DNA of 64,000 bases from an uncultured cyanobacterium (GTDB taxonomy: Bacteria > Cyanobacteriota > Cyanobacteriia > Cyanobacteriales > Nostocaceae). The stretch spans positions 1-64,000 of the forward strand of contig CAIVAU010000106.1 of the NCBI GenBank assembly GCA_903903925.1, read 5' to 3'. Of this stretch, positions 8,890-18,896 are shown piece by piece (the first letter of the stretch is position 1; each line of letters begins with the position of its first letter). Made by a program: the position numbers and the translations under genes. Under the pieces are notes generated by a model. The model was not told where the DNA came from and did no database searches. It saw only the letters and a list, made by a program, of their open reading frames with translations.

Positions 8890-10659
8890 ATGACAAAACA
8901 ATTCTGGAATGTTCTGAAGCTGAGTCCTATTGTTTTGGCTGCCATGTTCTGTGCTGCTAAGAGCACTTTGGCGGCTGAAGTCAATAAAACTGACGCGACT
9001 CAAGAGAATCTCGGTCAAGTGACATCTGTTTCTCGTGTTGCCCAGTCCTCTAAAGAGAACCTCGGTCAAGTCACATCCGTTTCTCAATTTTCCGACGTGC
9101 AGCCCACAGACTGGGCATTCCAAGCATTACAATCCCTAGTTGAACGTTACGGCTGTATTGCTGGTTATCCTAACGGTACTTATCGTGGTAACCGGGCAAT
9201 GACCCGTTATGAATTTGCGGCAGGTTTGAATGCCTGTTTAGACCGAGTTAACGAACTCATTGCCACAGCAACAGCTGATGTTGTCAAGAAAGAAGACTTG
9301 GCTACGTTGCAACGCCTGCAAGAAGAATTTGCAGCTGAACTGGCAACCCTGCGCGGTCGTGTAGATGCCTTAGAAGCCCGCACTGCTGAATTAGAGGCAA
9401 ATCAGTTTTCTACCACTACCAAATTGGTTGGAGAAGCCATCTTCAGTGTTAGCGATGCTTTCGGCAGTGGTAACCAAGCAGTTTCCGCAAGAACGCTCAG
9501 AAACAATCCAAATTTCCAAGCAGGTCCTCTAAACAGCAATGTTGTTTTCTCTGACCGGGTTCGTCTTTCTTTGAACTCTAGCTTTACAGGGAAAGACAAC
9601 TTGCAAATCCGTTTGCAAGCAGGGAACACTGTCAATAACAGCAACTCCATCTACGGTACTGGTGCAACTGGTACTCAACAGACTCGCTTGGCCTATGACG
9701 GGTTTGATACCAACGGCGCCAGTGCCAACAACAGCGTTTTCATAGATAAAATTAACTACGCTTTTAACCTCAAGGACTCCATCCGCGTCAAGATTGATGC
9801 CAACACTGGAGAATTTTACGAAAACGTAGACACCCACAACCCAGACTTCAAAAGCAGCGGTACTGGTGCTCTATCCCGCTATGGTCGTTTCAGCCCAATT
9901 TACCGCCAAGGTCAGGGTGGTGCAGGTGCGACTATCACCTTCGCTCCAAAAGGACCGTTGGGTGCGTCTATTGGTTATCTAGGTGGTGGGCGTTATAACG
10001 ATGCTAACAGCCCTATCGGCGGACAAGGTCTGTTTAATGGTAACTATGCAGCTCTGGGTCAGATAGATATCAAGCCTGCAAAAGCCTTCAATATTGGTCT
10101 GACCTACGTACACTCCTATCAAACTCCTGTCGATGGCAACAACAGCAGCACCGCCCTCGCGACTAATTTGAGCGAATTTGAAGGTACAGGTAGTACCTTT
10201 GCAAGCAATCCTTTTGGCTCTTTTACTAACGCTAATAACGTTTCTATTGCTGCTAACCACTACGGTATAGAATTTACCTTCGCTGCCAATTCCAAATTTA
10301 CGCTTGCTGGTTGGGGCGGTTATAGCACCCTTGAAGCAAAGAGTGGTGGTATCAGTGGTGCGCAAGCACAAGCCTACTACTGGGGTACTACTCTGGCTGT
10401 GAAAGACTTTGGTCGGCCAGGCAATGTGCTTGGTTTGATATTTGGAACTCCGCCTAAAGTGACATACAACGACCTCACGATTAATGGTATAAGACAGAAT
10501 GATAAGAACACGACTTATCAATTAGAGGGTCTCTATAAATTCCAGGTGAGTGATCATATTTCTGTCACCCCAGGTATCATCGTCCTCTTTAACCCAGAAG
10601 ACAACACGAAAAATGATACTGAATACGTGGGTACACTGCGTACCACTTTCACGTTCTAG
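8890..10659 (+). CDS. SLH-domain outer membrane porin (cyanobacterial iron uptake porin family)
   Basis: About 589 residues from the ATG at 8890; the longer frame from 8845 adds 15 charged residues that would spoil the signal peptide. Signal peptide about 1-29 (ending STLAA). SLH domain at about 55-110 (FSDVQPTDWAFQALQ, AGYPNGTYRG, MTRYEFAAGL) binds the cell wall polymer. A coiled coil at about 115-165 leads into an OprB-like beta barrel ending in the C-terminal Phe. Family members in cyanobacteria are major outer membrane porins linked to ion and iron uptake. An ENLGQVTSVS decapeptide is repeated twice between the signal peptide and the SLH domain. Confidence 0.88.
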   Translation: MTKQFWNVLKLSPIVLAAMFCAAKSTLAAEVNKTDATQENLGQVTSVSRVAQSSKENLGQVTSVSQFSDVQPTDWAFQALQSLVERYGCIAGYPNGTYRGNRAMTRYEFAAGLNACLDRVNELIATATADVVKKEDLATLQRLQEEFAAELATLRGRVDALEARTAELEANQFSTTTKLVGEAIFSVSDAFGSGNQAVSARTLRNNPNFQAGPLNSNVVFSDRVRLSLNSSFTGKDNLQIRLQAGNTVNNSNSIYGTGATGTQQTRLAYDGFDTNGASANNSVFIDKINYAFNLKDSIRVKIDANTGEFYENVDTHNPDFKSSGTGALSRYGRFSPIYRQGQGGAGATITFAPKGPLGASIGYLGGGRYNDANSPIGGQGLFNGNYAALGQIDIKPAKAFNIGLTYVHSYQTPVDGNNSSTALATNLSEFEGTGSTFASNPFGSFTNANNVSIAANHYGIEFTFAANSKFTLAGWGGYSTLEAKSGGISGAQAQAYYWGTTLAVKDFGRPGNVLGLIFGTPPKVTYNDLTINGIRQNDKNTTYQLEGLYKFQVSDHISVTPGIIVLFNPEDNTKNDTEYVGTLRTTFTF

Positions 10660-10675
10660 GATTGAAAATGGGATA

Positions 10676-10701
10676 GGAGTAAGCGCTTAAGCGCTTACTC
10701 C
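10676..10701. repeat. Perfect 26-bp palindrome after the porin gene
   Basis: GGAGTAAGCGCTTAAGCGCTTACTCC is a perfect palindrome about 17 bp after the porin stop codon. It may form a cruciform or an RNA hairpin that protects the porin mRNA 3' end. The true terminator follows at 10711. Confidence 0.85.
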
Positions 10702-10710
10702 GAACATTAA

Positions 10711-10740
10711 TAAAAGCCCACCTGTTGAGGTGGGCTTTTG
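10711..10740 (+). terminator. Terminator after porin gene
   Basis: AAAAGCCCACC-TGTTGA-GGTGGGCTTTT hairpin with T run; symmetric A/T tracts let it serve the convergent zinc-ribbon gene too. Confidence 0.9.
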
Positions 10741-10760
10741 CTGGGAAAAAAAGTTTTCTA

Positions 10761-11030
10761 TCAGGCGAGATCCCCTTGCTCATCTTCTTGCTGATTAGAC
10801 AAATCTGTTTGTGGCCGATCGCTACTCCAAGCCCACCACGCACAGCCACAATGGCACTGGTAGAACTCTTGCCATTTTCTGCTATAGTTTTCTGTAATTA
10901 CAGGCGATCGCCGATTGAGCCAAGCTTGAACAGCTTCCAAGCTGCTAGAGTGACAACTAGGACAGCAAAATTCATAGGCGTGAATTGCCTTATTTGTCCA
11001 TTCAGGCTGTATGGGAGCAAAAGCATCCAT
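10761..11030 (-). CDS. Small zinc-ribbon-like protein
   Basis: 89 residues. Two cysteine clusters, FCCPSCHSSS near residue 22 and QCHCGCAWWAWS near residue 60, are spaced like a zinc ribbon. The acidic tail (QQEDEQGDLA) looks disordered. It resembles small conserved cyanobacterial proteins of unknown function; no specific role is recognised. A GGAGTTA heptamer array begins just upstream of its start. It is convergent with the porin gene. Confidence 0.6.
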   Translation of the reverse strand: MDAFAPIQPEWTNKAIHAYEFCCPSCHSSSLEAVQAWLNRRSPVITENYSRKWQEFYQCHCGCAWWAWSSDRPQTDLSNQQEDEQGDLA

Positions 11031-11033
11031 TGT

Positions 11034-11091
11034 TAGGAGTTAGGAGTTAGGAGTTAGGAGTTAGGAGTTAGGAGTTAGGAGTTAGGAGTTA
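11034..11091 (-). repeat. Heptameric STRR (GGAGTTA)
   Basis: About eight copies of GGAGTTA directly upstream of the zinc-ribbon gene start. All frames of this variant contain TAG on the plus strand. Confidence 0.95.
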
Positions 11092-11238
11092 GAATTAACT
11101 AATGGGGAATTTAAACCCGCCAATATATTGTAGACCGCTAAATCGAAGATGTAGCGGGATTCTTAAACCAAATCATTCATTCGCCACTCGCACAGCATTC
11201 AATTCTGACTCCTGACTCCTGACTTCTGTTAGATTAAT

Positions 11239-11838
11239 ATGGATCCAAACGTTGAAATTCGCCGTTTGTTAGATATTATGCCTGCTTCTGGTAGAATGTT
11301 GACCAAAATCCTCCTCAAGCCTGAGCAGGCGAAGGTCATTGACGCTACCTTTCCACTCCCTTGGAATTCAGAACGACCAATATATATCAATTTTGATTTG
11401 TGGCGTCGTTTGAAGACCCCACAACGCGACTTACTGCTGTTACAAAAAGTGAGCTGGTTGACGGGAGTGAAGTGGTTCAAACCAGATATATATCAAGGTA
11501 CTGTAGTCGCAGGACTGTTAGGTGGATTCGTAGAATCAGCCCAAGCAGATGCTGTAGGTATGCTTATAGCTGGGGGATTGACGACAATGGCTTTACTGCG
11601 GATCTGGCGCAATAACAACTCTCAAGAGTCAGAGTTAAATGCCGATGAATCCGCCATTCGTGTAGCGCAGCGGCGAGGTTATTCCGAAGCTGAAGCAGCA
11701 CAACATCTATTATCTGCTATTGAGGCAGTAGGAAAAATTGAAGGGCGTCCAGCATTAAATTTTGCAGAATTGCTTCGCAGCCAACGCTTACGAGCGATCG
11801 CTGGTTCGTCACCACTAACAACTAACAACTATCTATAA
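11239..11838 (+). CDS. DUF3318 family protein
   Basis: 199 residues, matching the cyanobacterial DUF3318 family as I recall it: N-terminal MPASGRMLTKI, a central region with DLWRRLKTPQRDLLLL and KWFKPD, and a glycine/alanine-rich hydrophobic segment (about 88-115) that may insert in or lie on a membrane. The C-terminal half is helical and charged. Function unknown. The cofH start follows within 30 bp, so the two are probably co-transcribed. Confidence 0.75.
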   Translation: MDPNVEIRRLLDIMPASGRMLTKILLKPEQAKVIDATFPLPWNSERPIYINFDLWRRLKTPQRDLLLLQKVSWLTGVKWFKPDIYQGTVVAGLLGGFVESAQADAVGMLIAGGLTTMALLRIWRNNNSQESELNADESAIRVAQRRGYSEAEAAQHLLSAIEAVGKIEGRPALNFAELLRSQRLRAIAGSSPLTTNNYL

Positions 11839-11865
11839 TATAATGTCGTTTGCTCTTAAGAATCT

Positions 11866-13068
<1,203 letters not shown>

Positions 13069-13204
13069 AAAATTCCTAATTCCTAACTCCTAACTCCCAA
13101 TGATCCCTGTGATACCAATCCAGGATAGGATAGACGTTGATTTACTATGTGTTTTCTCCGTGGGCTAAAGCCACACAATTTCCACATTTACCGAGATTTT
13201 TCTG

Positions 13205-13600
13205 ATGAAGCGTTATTGGTCACGTCTACTTCCTCTGGTTTTGGTGTTAGTCATCAGCTTAATAGGGTGTTCCAGTCCTGATAGTTTAACAGGTGATTAT
13301 CGCCAAGATACCTTGAATGTAGTCAGTATTTTAAGGAATGCTATTGAGCTACCACAAGATTCACCAAACAAAGCCACCGTTCAAGCAGAAGCACGTCAAA
13401 AAATTAATGACTTTTCATCTCGCTACCAGCGCAATAACTCCGTTTCTGGGCTAAATTCCTTCACGACTATGCGAACAGCCCTCAATTCCCTAGCCGGACA
13501 CTACAGTTCTTACCCAAATCGTCCTTTACCACAAAAGCTCAAGGATCGTCTACAGCAAGAGTTTCAGCGGGTAGAGGCAGCGCTGAAGCGTGGCAATTAA
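13205..13600 (+). CDS. psb27: Photosystem II assembly lipoprotein Psb27
   Basis: 131 residues. A lipoprotein signal peptide ends in the lipobox LIGC at about residues 19-22, so the mature protein is lipid-anchored on the lumenal side of the thylakoid. The mature four-helix bundle matches Psb27 (GDYRQDTLNVV, AEARQKINDFSSRYQR, LNSLAGHYSSYPNRPLP, QEFQRVEAAL). Psb27 binds CP43 of immature or repair-stage photosystem II and blocks early manganese-cluster assembly. Likely a single-gene unit between cofH and the GH10-like gene. Confidence 0.95.
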   Translation: MKRYWSRLLPLVLVLVISLIGCSSPDSLTGDYRQDTLNVVSILRNAIELPQDSPNKATVQAEARQKINDFSSRYQRNNSVSGLNSFTTMRTALNSLAGHYSSYPNRPLPQKLKDRLQQEFQRVEAALKRGN

Positions 13601-13664
13601 CGATTTAATCGAGTCAATAGCCATGGACTATTGACTCTTGACTTTCGACTAATATGCAAAACCA

Positions 13665-15134
13665 ATGATCTTTTGGCGACGCTTTTTCACTATCGTTTTC
13701 AGTACGAGTCTGCTTCTTCCCTATATTAGGAGTCAACCAGCACAAGCGCAAGTCACCCAGTATTGCCAGTCATCACCAGCAGCGGCGCAAGAAAAGGAAA
13801 ACTTACGTTTGTCAGTAGTCAGAGGCAATCAAGATGCTCTTTTAGGCTATCAGCAATTGCTGCAACAACACGCACAGGCTTTGCATGATTGCCGCAGTCG
13901 TACGTGGCCACAAGAACAAGCAATTTGGTTACGCTTGTATCCCTGTGATGCACGACCAGGGGGAGTTGACCAAATTATGGATCAGATTGTCAACAAAGGC
14001 TACAACCAAGTTTATTTGGAGACATTCTACGATGGACAGGTGCTATTGCCTTCCTCTGCTAACCCTACAGTTTGGCCTTCTGTCGTTCGCACACCAGGGA
14101 CAGAAAATCTTGATCTGCTTTCCTTAGCAATTCAAAAAGGGCGAGAACGAGGTCTTAAAGTCTACGCCTGGATGTTTACCACAAATTTTGGGTATACCTA
14201 TGCCCTGCGTCCAGATAGGGAAGCGGCGATCGCCCGCAATGGCAAGGGTCAGACAAGCTTATATGTCGTAGATAACGGTAGTCAAGTCTTTATTGACCCT
14301 TATAATTTACAAGCAAAACGCGACTACTACCAAATGTTACAGGAGGTATTACGTCGTCGTCCAGATGGACTCTTATTTGACTATATACGCTATCCGCGAC
14401 AGGCTGGCAGTGATTCTATCGCCACAAAAGTCACAGATTTATGGCTGTATAGTCCAGCCACCCAACAAGCTTTACTTCAACGGGCAGAAAATCACAAAGG
14501 AATGGAATTGATTCGGCGCTTTTTAAGTAAGGGATACGTCACAGCAGGAGATATTGCCGAAGTCGATAGACTATATCCTCAAGAAGGAGAACCACTGTGG
14601 CAAGGTCGTATTCCACGTGCACAACAAAAGTCAATACTTCCCCCGACTGAAAGACAACCGCAACTACAACTTGAGTTATGGCAGCTTGCAGTCGCCCACG
14701 CCATGCAAGGTATCTTGGATTTTATCAATCTAGCTGCTTATCCCGCACAGCAACTGGGAATTCCCGCTGGGGTTGTGTTTTTCCCTGAGGGTAACCAAAC
14801 GCTGAGACAAGGGTACGATTCCCGCTTACAACCTTGGGATAGGTTCCCAAGTTCATTAGAGTGGCATCCAATGGCTTATGGAAACTGCGGTAGCGGTAAT
14901 GCTAATTGTATTGCGGCACAAGTGCAGCAGGTGTTACGCACAGCAAAACCTGATACTCAGGTCATTCCAGCCCTAGCTGGTTTGTGGGGACAGTCGATGA
15001 ATGATCGGCCATCTCTAGAAGTGCAAATGCAAGCACTACATCAATTTGCACCGCAACTGCGGGGAGTTAGTCATTTTGCCTATTCTTGGCAAGACCCCCA
15101 TGATAACGATCGCAAGTTCTGCCGCATTCACTAA
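13665..15134 (+). CDS. Secreted family-10-like glycoside hydrolase (GHL10 type)
   Basis: 489 residues with a signal peptide of about 29 residues (ends QPAQAQ). The body looks like the GHL10/DUF187 TIM-barrel family: IVNKGYNQVYLETFYDG, a strand KVYAWMFTTNFG, then QVFIDPYNLQAKRDYYQML and DGLLFDYIRYPR, which carries the acidic residues of that family. A second part with WHPMAYGNCG and GVSHFAYSWQDP closes the barrel. Likely substrate is a cell-wall or extracellular polysaccharide, unknown. It may be co-transcribed with psb27 (65 bp gap), but a functional link is not implied. Confidence 0.75.
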   Translation: MIFWRRFFTIVFSTSLLLPYIRSQPAQAQVTQYCQSSPAAAQEKENLRLSVVRGNQDALLGYQQLLQQHAQALHDCRSRTWPQEQAIWLRLYPCDARPGGVDQIMDQIVNKGYNQVYLETFYDGQVLLPSSANPTVWPSVVRTPGTENLDLLSLAIQKGRERGLKVYAWMFTTNFGYTYALRPDREAAIARNGKGQTSLYVVDNGSQVFIDPYNLQAKRDYYQMLQEVLRRRPDGLLFDYIRYPRQAGSDSIATKVTDLWLYSPATQQALLQRAENHKGMELIRRFLSKGYVTAGDIAEVDRLYPQEGEPLWQGRIPRAQQKSILPPTERQPQLQLELWQLAVAHAMQGILDFINLAAYPAQQLGIPAGVVFFPEGNQTLRQGYDSRLQPWDRFPSSLEWHPMAYGNCGSGNANCIAAQVQQVLRTAKPDTQVIPALAGLWGQSMNDRPSLEVQMQALHQFAPQLRGVSHFAYSWQDPHDNDRKFCRIH

Positions 15135-15222
15135 TTTTTGAAAGAGGGAGCTCTTAGCAGGGAGCAGGGGGAGAAAAATATTTTCATGCTTGGCGGTTTC
15201 ATTGGGACTGCCTGGAAGAGGT

Positions 15223-15978
15223 TTAGTCAACCGAGGAATTAGATATTTGTTCCCATTGGCTTGGAATCAAAATCAGCGAGAAATATGGTACTGTATCTGA
15301 CTCTATCTCCTTTAGGGGTACAATTCGCTGATTTTGCATTGTTGCCCGTTCAATATAAAGTGCCCGTGCTGCTAACCCTAACTGGTTCAAAACTTCTTGA
15401 ACCTTAGAAAAGTGCCTGCCGATTTTGATGATCACAGCAGCATCGGCAACTTTTAATCTCTCTGCCAGAACTTCAGCAGGTAGTATTCCAGGTAACACCA
15501 TAAAGGCATCATTACGATATGTCAGTGGCGCACCCATAACCGATGCACTTGCCATGATTGAGGAAACACCTGGAACAACCTCTGTCGTAAACCGCTCAGA
15601 TAAACGAGTAAAAAGATACATAAAAGTTCCGTAAAAAAACGGATCCCCCTCACAGAGAACAGCCACATCCTGTGCTGCACTCAGATGTTCAGCCAGTGTC
15701 TCGGCAGCTTTGTCATAAAAAGGTTGAGCAGATTGATCGGGTTTAAAGGGGAAATACATCGGAATCTCGATCTGATCTGCACTCAGATATTCAGCAACGA
15801 TAGACCGGGCGAGGCTTTTGCCATTATCTAACACTGGATAAGCAACTATTGGAGCTGCCTGTAAGATCCGGAGTGCCTTGAGAGTCAGCAGTTCTGGATC
15901 GCCTGGGCCAACCCCTAGACCGTAGAGACGACCAGAAAGTTGAAGAGAGGAAGCTGGTTGAACGATAGGTTGAAGCAC
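15223..15978 (-). CDS. cobI: Precorrin-2 C20-methyltransferase
   Basis: About 251 residues from the GTG at 15978, which has GGGAGG about 12 bases upstream. A longer frame opens at 16104 but its extra 42 residues are Arg-rich and not part of the family. The tetrapyrrole methylase fold is clear: GRLYGLGVGPGDPELLTLKAL (substrate/SAM loop), VAVLCEGDPFFYGTF (SAM site), TEVVPGVSSIMASASV and VIIKIGRHF. The enzyme uses SAM to methylate C20 of precorrin-2 in cobalamin synthesis. No other cob gene and no cobalamin riboswitch is seen nearby. The convergent GH10-like gene ends about 90 bp away. Confidence 0.88.
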   Translation of the reverse strand: MLQPIVQPASSLQLSGRLYGLGVGPGDPELLTLKALRILQAAPIVAYPVLDNGKSLARSIVAEYLSADQIEIPMYFPFKPDQSAQPFYDKAAETLAEHLSAAQDVAVLCEGDPFFYGTFMYLFTRLSERFTTEVVPGVSSIMASASVMGAPLTYRNDAFMVLPGILPAEVLAERLKVADAAVIIKIGRHFSKVQEVLNQLGLAARALYIERATMQNQRIVPLKEIESDTVPYFSLILIPSQWEQISNSSVD

Positions 15979-16349
15979 AAATATGATAACTCCCTCCCTG
16001 TGCGACGCAGGGAATAGATGATTAAGGCGTATGCGACACCGCTTAAGTCGGCGTTCTGACTTAGGTAAGCCCATTACAGCTGCGGCACAGTCCCGGAATT
16101 GCACCAGCGTTTCCCAAGCTTAAGCTTATCTACAATATCACAACCTCAATCACCGAATCACAGAATCCCTCATCTTTCTTAAGATAAGAGACATTTTCCG
16201 TCAATGCGTAAGTCCTACTCCCGAACCGCCCTTTAGATTACCTATCTCATTAACCGCAGAGGCGCAGAGGAAACAGAAAGTCGCCGTCTCACGAGGGCGA
16301 TCGCGTTGTGACGACATTCGCTATAATAGCCTGATGAATCCAGTGAATC

Positions 16350-16637
16350 ATGCACGTTATTTCTCGCAAAGCATTGCGTCAATTTTGGGAAATGTATCCT
16401 GATAGTGAAACTGCGCTGATTCGTTGGTTTAAACTCATGAACTCGGCGAACTTTCAGACTTTTGACGAATTACGCTCAGTTTTTCCTAGTGCAGATCTTG
16501 TAGGCGATCTAATCGTGTTTAATATTGGTGGTAATAAATACCGATTAATGACTTCAATTCACTTTAATCGTCAAAAAGTTTATATCCGTAATATCTTGAC
16601 CCATTCAGAATACGACAAAGACCAATGGAAAACTTAA
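16350..16637 (+). CDS. higB: HigB-type toxin (mRNA interferase)
   Basis: 95 residues of the HigB_toxin family: MHVISRKALRQFWE at the start, ADLVGDLIVFNIGGNKYRLM in the middle and KVYIRNILTHSEYDK at the end, with the basic/His residues of RelE-like ribonucleases. Such toxins cut mRNA on the ribosome. The toxin-first order, and the 13-bp overlap with the next gene, are typical of higBA loci. A HIP1 site and a GCAGAGGCGCAGAGG repeat lie just upstream. Confidence 0.9.
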   Translation: MHVISRKALRQFWEMYPDSETALIRWFKLMNSANFQTFDELRSVFPSADLVGDLIVFNIGGNKYRLMTSIHFNRQKVYIRNILTHSEYDKDQWKT

Positions 16638-17035
16638 CTACATTTCCCCCAGATATTAATACCCATTGGAGGGCGATCGCACCCCTGCTTACAATTCGCA
16701 ATGATGAAGAGTATGAGCAAGCAACCGAGCGATTAAATGATTTAATTGATGAAATTGGCACAAATGAACAGCATCCTCTTTATAATTTGCTTGATACGTT
16801 AGGGACGCTAATTGAGGCTTATGAGGCAGAGCATTATTCTATTCCTAATTGTAGCGGGAGTGATGTATTGGCCTATTTAATGGAGGAGCATGGACTAGGT
16901 TTCTCAGATTTGCCTGAAATTGGTACATCGGAAACAATAGAATCTATTTTAAACAAAGATCAAGCCTTAACCCTGAGTCAAATTCAACATTTAGCGCAAC
17001 GTTTTAAGGTTCAAGCTCAAGTATTTCTGGATTAG
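16625..17035 (+). CDS. higA: HigA-type antitoxin
   Basis: 136 residues, longer than classical HigA. An N-terminal helical part (YEQATERLNDLIDEIG, HPLYNLLDTLGTLIEAYE) is followed by a C-terminal XRE helix-turn-helix-like stretch (VLAYLMEEHGLGFSDLPEIG, ESILNKDQALTLSQIQHLAQRF). It should bind and neutralise HigB and repress the operon. Overlaps higB by 13 bp, so translation is coupled. Stop at 17033-17035. Confidence 0.9.
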   Translation: MENLTTFPPDINTHWRAIAPLLTIRNDEEYEQATERLNDLIDEIGTNEQHPLYNLLDTLGTLIEAYEAEHYSIPNCSGSDVLAYLMEEHGLGFSDLPEIGTSETIESILNKDQALTLSQIQHLAQRFKVQAQVFLD

Positions 17036-17410
17036 AAGCATTTTTTTTCTGGTTAAAAATGTATATTCGTAACTAAGTAGATGGAATGTCTAAAGACAGC
17101 AGCAGATTTCTTTTCATTCTAAGATTACAACCGACTCGCCGTGCGTAATAAGGTGATTTCCGAGAACTAAATTACCAGGTTAGCTCTCAAGAAACAAGAG
17201 GGAGCAGGGAGCAGGGAGCAGGGAGCAGGGAATAGGGAGCAGGGAATAGGGAATAGGGAATAGGGAATAGGGAATAGGGAATAGGAGATGTTTCTGTAAT
17301 GAGTAACGGGTGGTGCGCCACCAGTGGGGCGCTCTCACGGAACTTCTCACTCTTAAAATAATTCAGAATGATTAACATAATACCCACTGTTGTTATTTCT
17401 CAGATATAAA
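17036..17410. other. Intergenic region with an STRR array
   Basis: 375 bp between higA and the DUF4168 gene. The middle is an array of GGGAGCA and GGGAATA heptamers (about 17203-17286). A CACCAGTGGGGCGC stretch at 17319-17332 recurs at other STRR sites in the window. No gene seen. Confidence 0.7.
17203..17286 (+). repeat. Heptameric STRR (GGGAGCA / GGGAATA)
   Basis: About twelve units of two alternating variants of the same heptamer. Confidence 0.95.
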
Positions 17411-17890
17411 ATGAAGAGATTTGGCCCTTGCTTTTGCCGACATAGCTTAACTTGGAAGCTTTCCCCATCTTCGTTGCTGGGAGCTTTTGCTATTGTAGGT
17501 TTGGTTTCCAGCACCTTTATCTTTAATTTACAAATTGGCGCTCAAACTCCAACACCAGTTGAGAATACTGAACTTCTAAGTTATTCCAGAGTCTTATTAA
17601 AAATGGAGCCCGCACGCCAACAAGCCTTTCAAGACATTAAGAAAATTATCGGTAGCGGAGAAGTTCCCAAAATTGTTTGTAATGATCCCAATAGCATGAA
17701 TGGACTCCCTAGTCAAGCTAAAGATATTGCAGTTAACTACTGCAAAAACTCCCAAAAAATAGTTGAAGATAATGGTTTTACTATTGATCGCTTCAATCAG
17801 CTTACTGTAGAAATTCAAAATAATAGTACCTTGAAACGGCAGATTTACAATAATTTACTCCGACTACAAAAAAACTCTAATTCTCAGTGA
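17411..17890 (+). CDS. DUF4168 family secreted protein
   Basis: About 159 residues from the ATG at 17411; the upstream TTG at 17390 adds seven residues and is less likely. An N-terminal hydrophobic segment of about 20-45 acts as signal or anchor. The mature part carries the DUF4168 pattern: SYSRVLLKMEPARQQAFQ, then IVCNDPNSMNGL and NYCKNSQKIVEDNGFTIDRFN near the end. Proteins of this family are common in cyanobacteria and of unknown function. Two cysteines in the mature part could form a disulfide. Confidence 0.75.
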   Translation: MKRFGPCFCRHSLTWKLSPSSLLGAFAIVGLVSSTFIFNLQIGAQTPTPVENTELLSYSRVLLKMEPARQQAFQDIKKIIGSGEVPKIVCNDPNSMNGLPSQAKDIAVNYCKNSQKIVEDNGFTIDRFNQLTVEIQNNSTLKRQIYNNLLRLQKNSNSQ

Positions 17891-18050
17891 AATCAGGAGT
17901 CAGGAGTCAGAACTAAATGTAAAATCCCACCGTACTATTAAACTTATTGACAGAAAAAATAATTGTGTACTATCCCTCGGTACAAAGATATGTCTCCCGT
18001 CATCACAGTAGACAAAGCCACTTTTACTCCTAACTCCTAATTCCTGTATT

Positions 18051-18764
18051 CTATTCTTGAGTATCAAAAAAAGCTTGTTGTTTGAGATGAATATTTTTTA
18101 TGTGCTTCTTCACAGTGTTTATAGAGATGAATAGATGAGAAGCAATCTCTTTATAAGTATATTTAGCTCGATACAGACACCAAACTTCTACTTCTCTGTG
18201 AGTCAGTCTATATTTTGTGGCCTCAGCAAGTACAACGCCCTTTAGAGACTCATATCGGTTTTCTATCGTCATTAACACATAAGGACGGTCAAATTGGTTT
18301 AGATTTAGCCATCTCACCCGAATCCAAAAAATATTTAACTTATCAATCACAATCTCATCAGACAGAATGATACTTCCTTCCCGCTGTAAGATTGCCGAAG
18401 CATTTTCTTCCCCTCTGCCCAAGACCTCTGCCTCCCTGTTACCCTTGCAGTAATCTTCGGGCGAGAAAGGAGTCATTGTGTCTCTGGGTAAACTCCGAGC
18501 TAATAATGATTCACAAAGCTTCCAAATAGGAGTTGGTAAGACATTTAGATTGGAAGTGCCTTGATTGATCTGACGAAAAACCTGATAAGCATATGCATTG
18601 GCATATACCAGTTCACCCGTCTCACTCAAAATTAAGATACCGTCTTGGAAGCTTTCAAGTACTTCTTGAAACCAAGAAACATCTTGATAAGCTGTTGAAT
18701 GATGGATACTTGGCTGTTGACATTCATCTATTATTTTTACTAACGTATTTCTTAGGGTGATCAT
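18051..18764 (-). CDS. PAS-LuxR transcriptional regulator
   Basis: 237 residues. A PAS domain at about 28-170 begins with FQDGILILSETGELVYAN and ends with FDRPYVLMTIENR. The C-terminal LuxR/GerE helix-turn-helix at about 180-237 reads YRLTHREVEVWCLYRAKYTYKEIA then SINTVKKHI. It lies 132 bp downstream of a large hybrid kinase on the same strand and could be its output or an independent sensor. No phosphoacceptor receiver domain is present, so activation would be through the PAS ligand or protein contact. An STRR fragment follows its stop. Confidence 0.85.
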   Translation of the reverse strand: MITLRNTLVKIIDECQQPSIHHSTAYQDVSWFQEVLESFQDGILILSETGELVYANAYAYQVFRQINQGTSNLNVLPTPIWKLCESLLARSLPRDTMTPFSPEDYCKGNREAEVLGRGEENASAILQREGSIILSDEIVIDKLNIFWIRVRWLNLNQFDRPYVLMTIENRYESLKGVVLAEATKYRLTHREVEVWCLYRAKYTYKEIASHLFISINTVKKHIKNIHLKQQAFFDTQE

Positions 18765-18896
18765 ATGAGATGAGGCAACTTTGAATAAATACTATTTATT
18801 TATTAGTTGCATCTAAAATTGACATATGCACCGTAAGGGCGGGGAGAAGCCCCTACAAATTTCCATTGCCCATTCCCCTGCTCCCCTATCCCCTGT

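Noticed and set aside
15979-16350. Cobalamin riboswitch upstream of cobI
   Set aside because: No B12-box-like sequence or extended conserved structure could be seen; only a short CCCTG hairpin.
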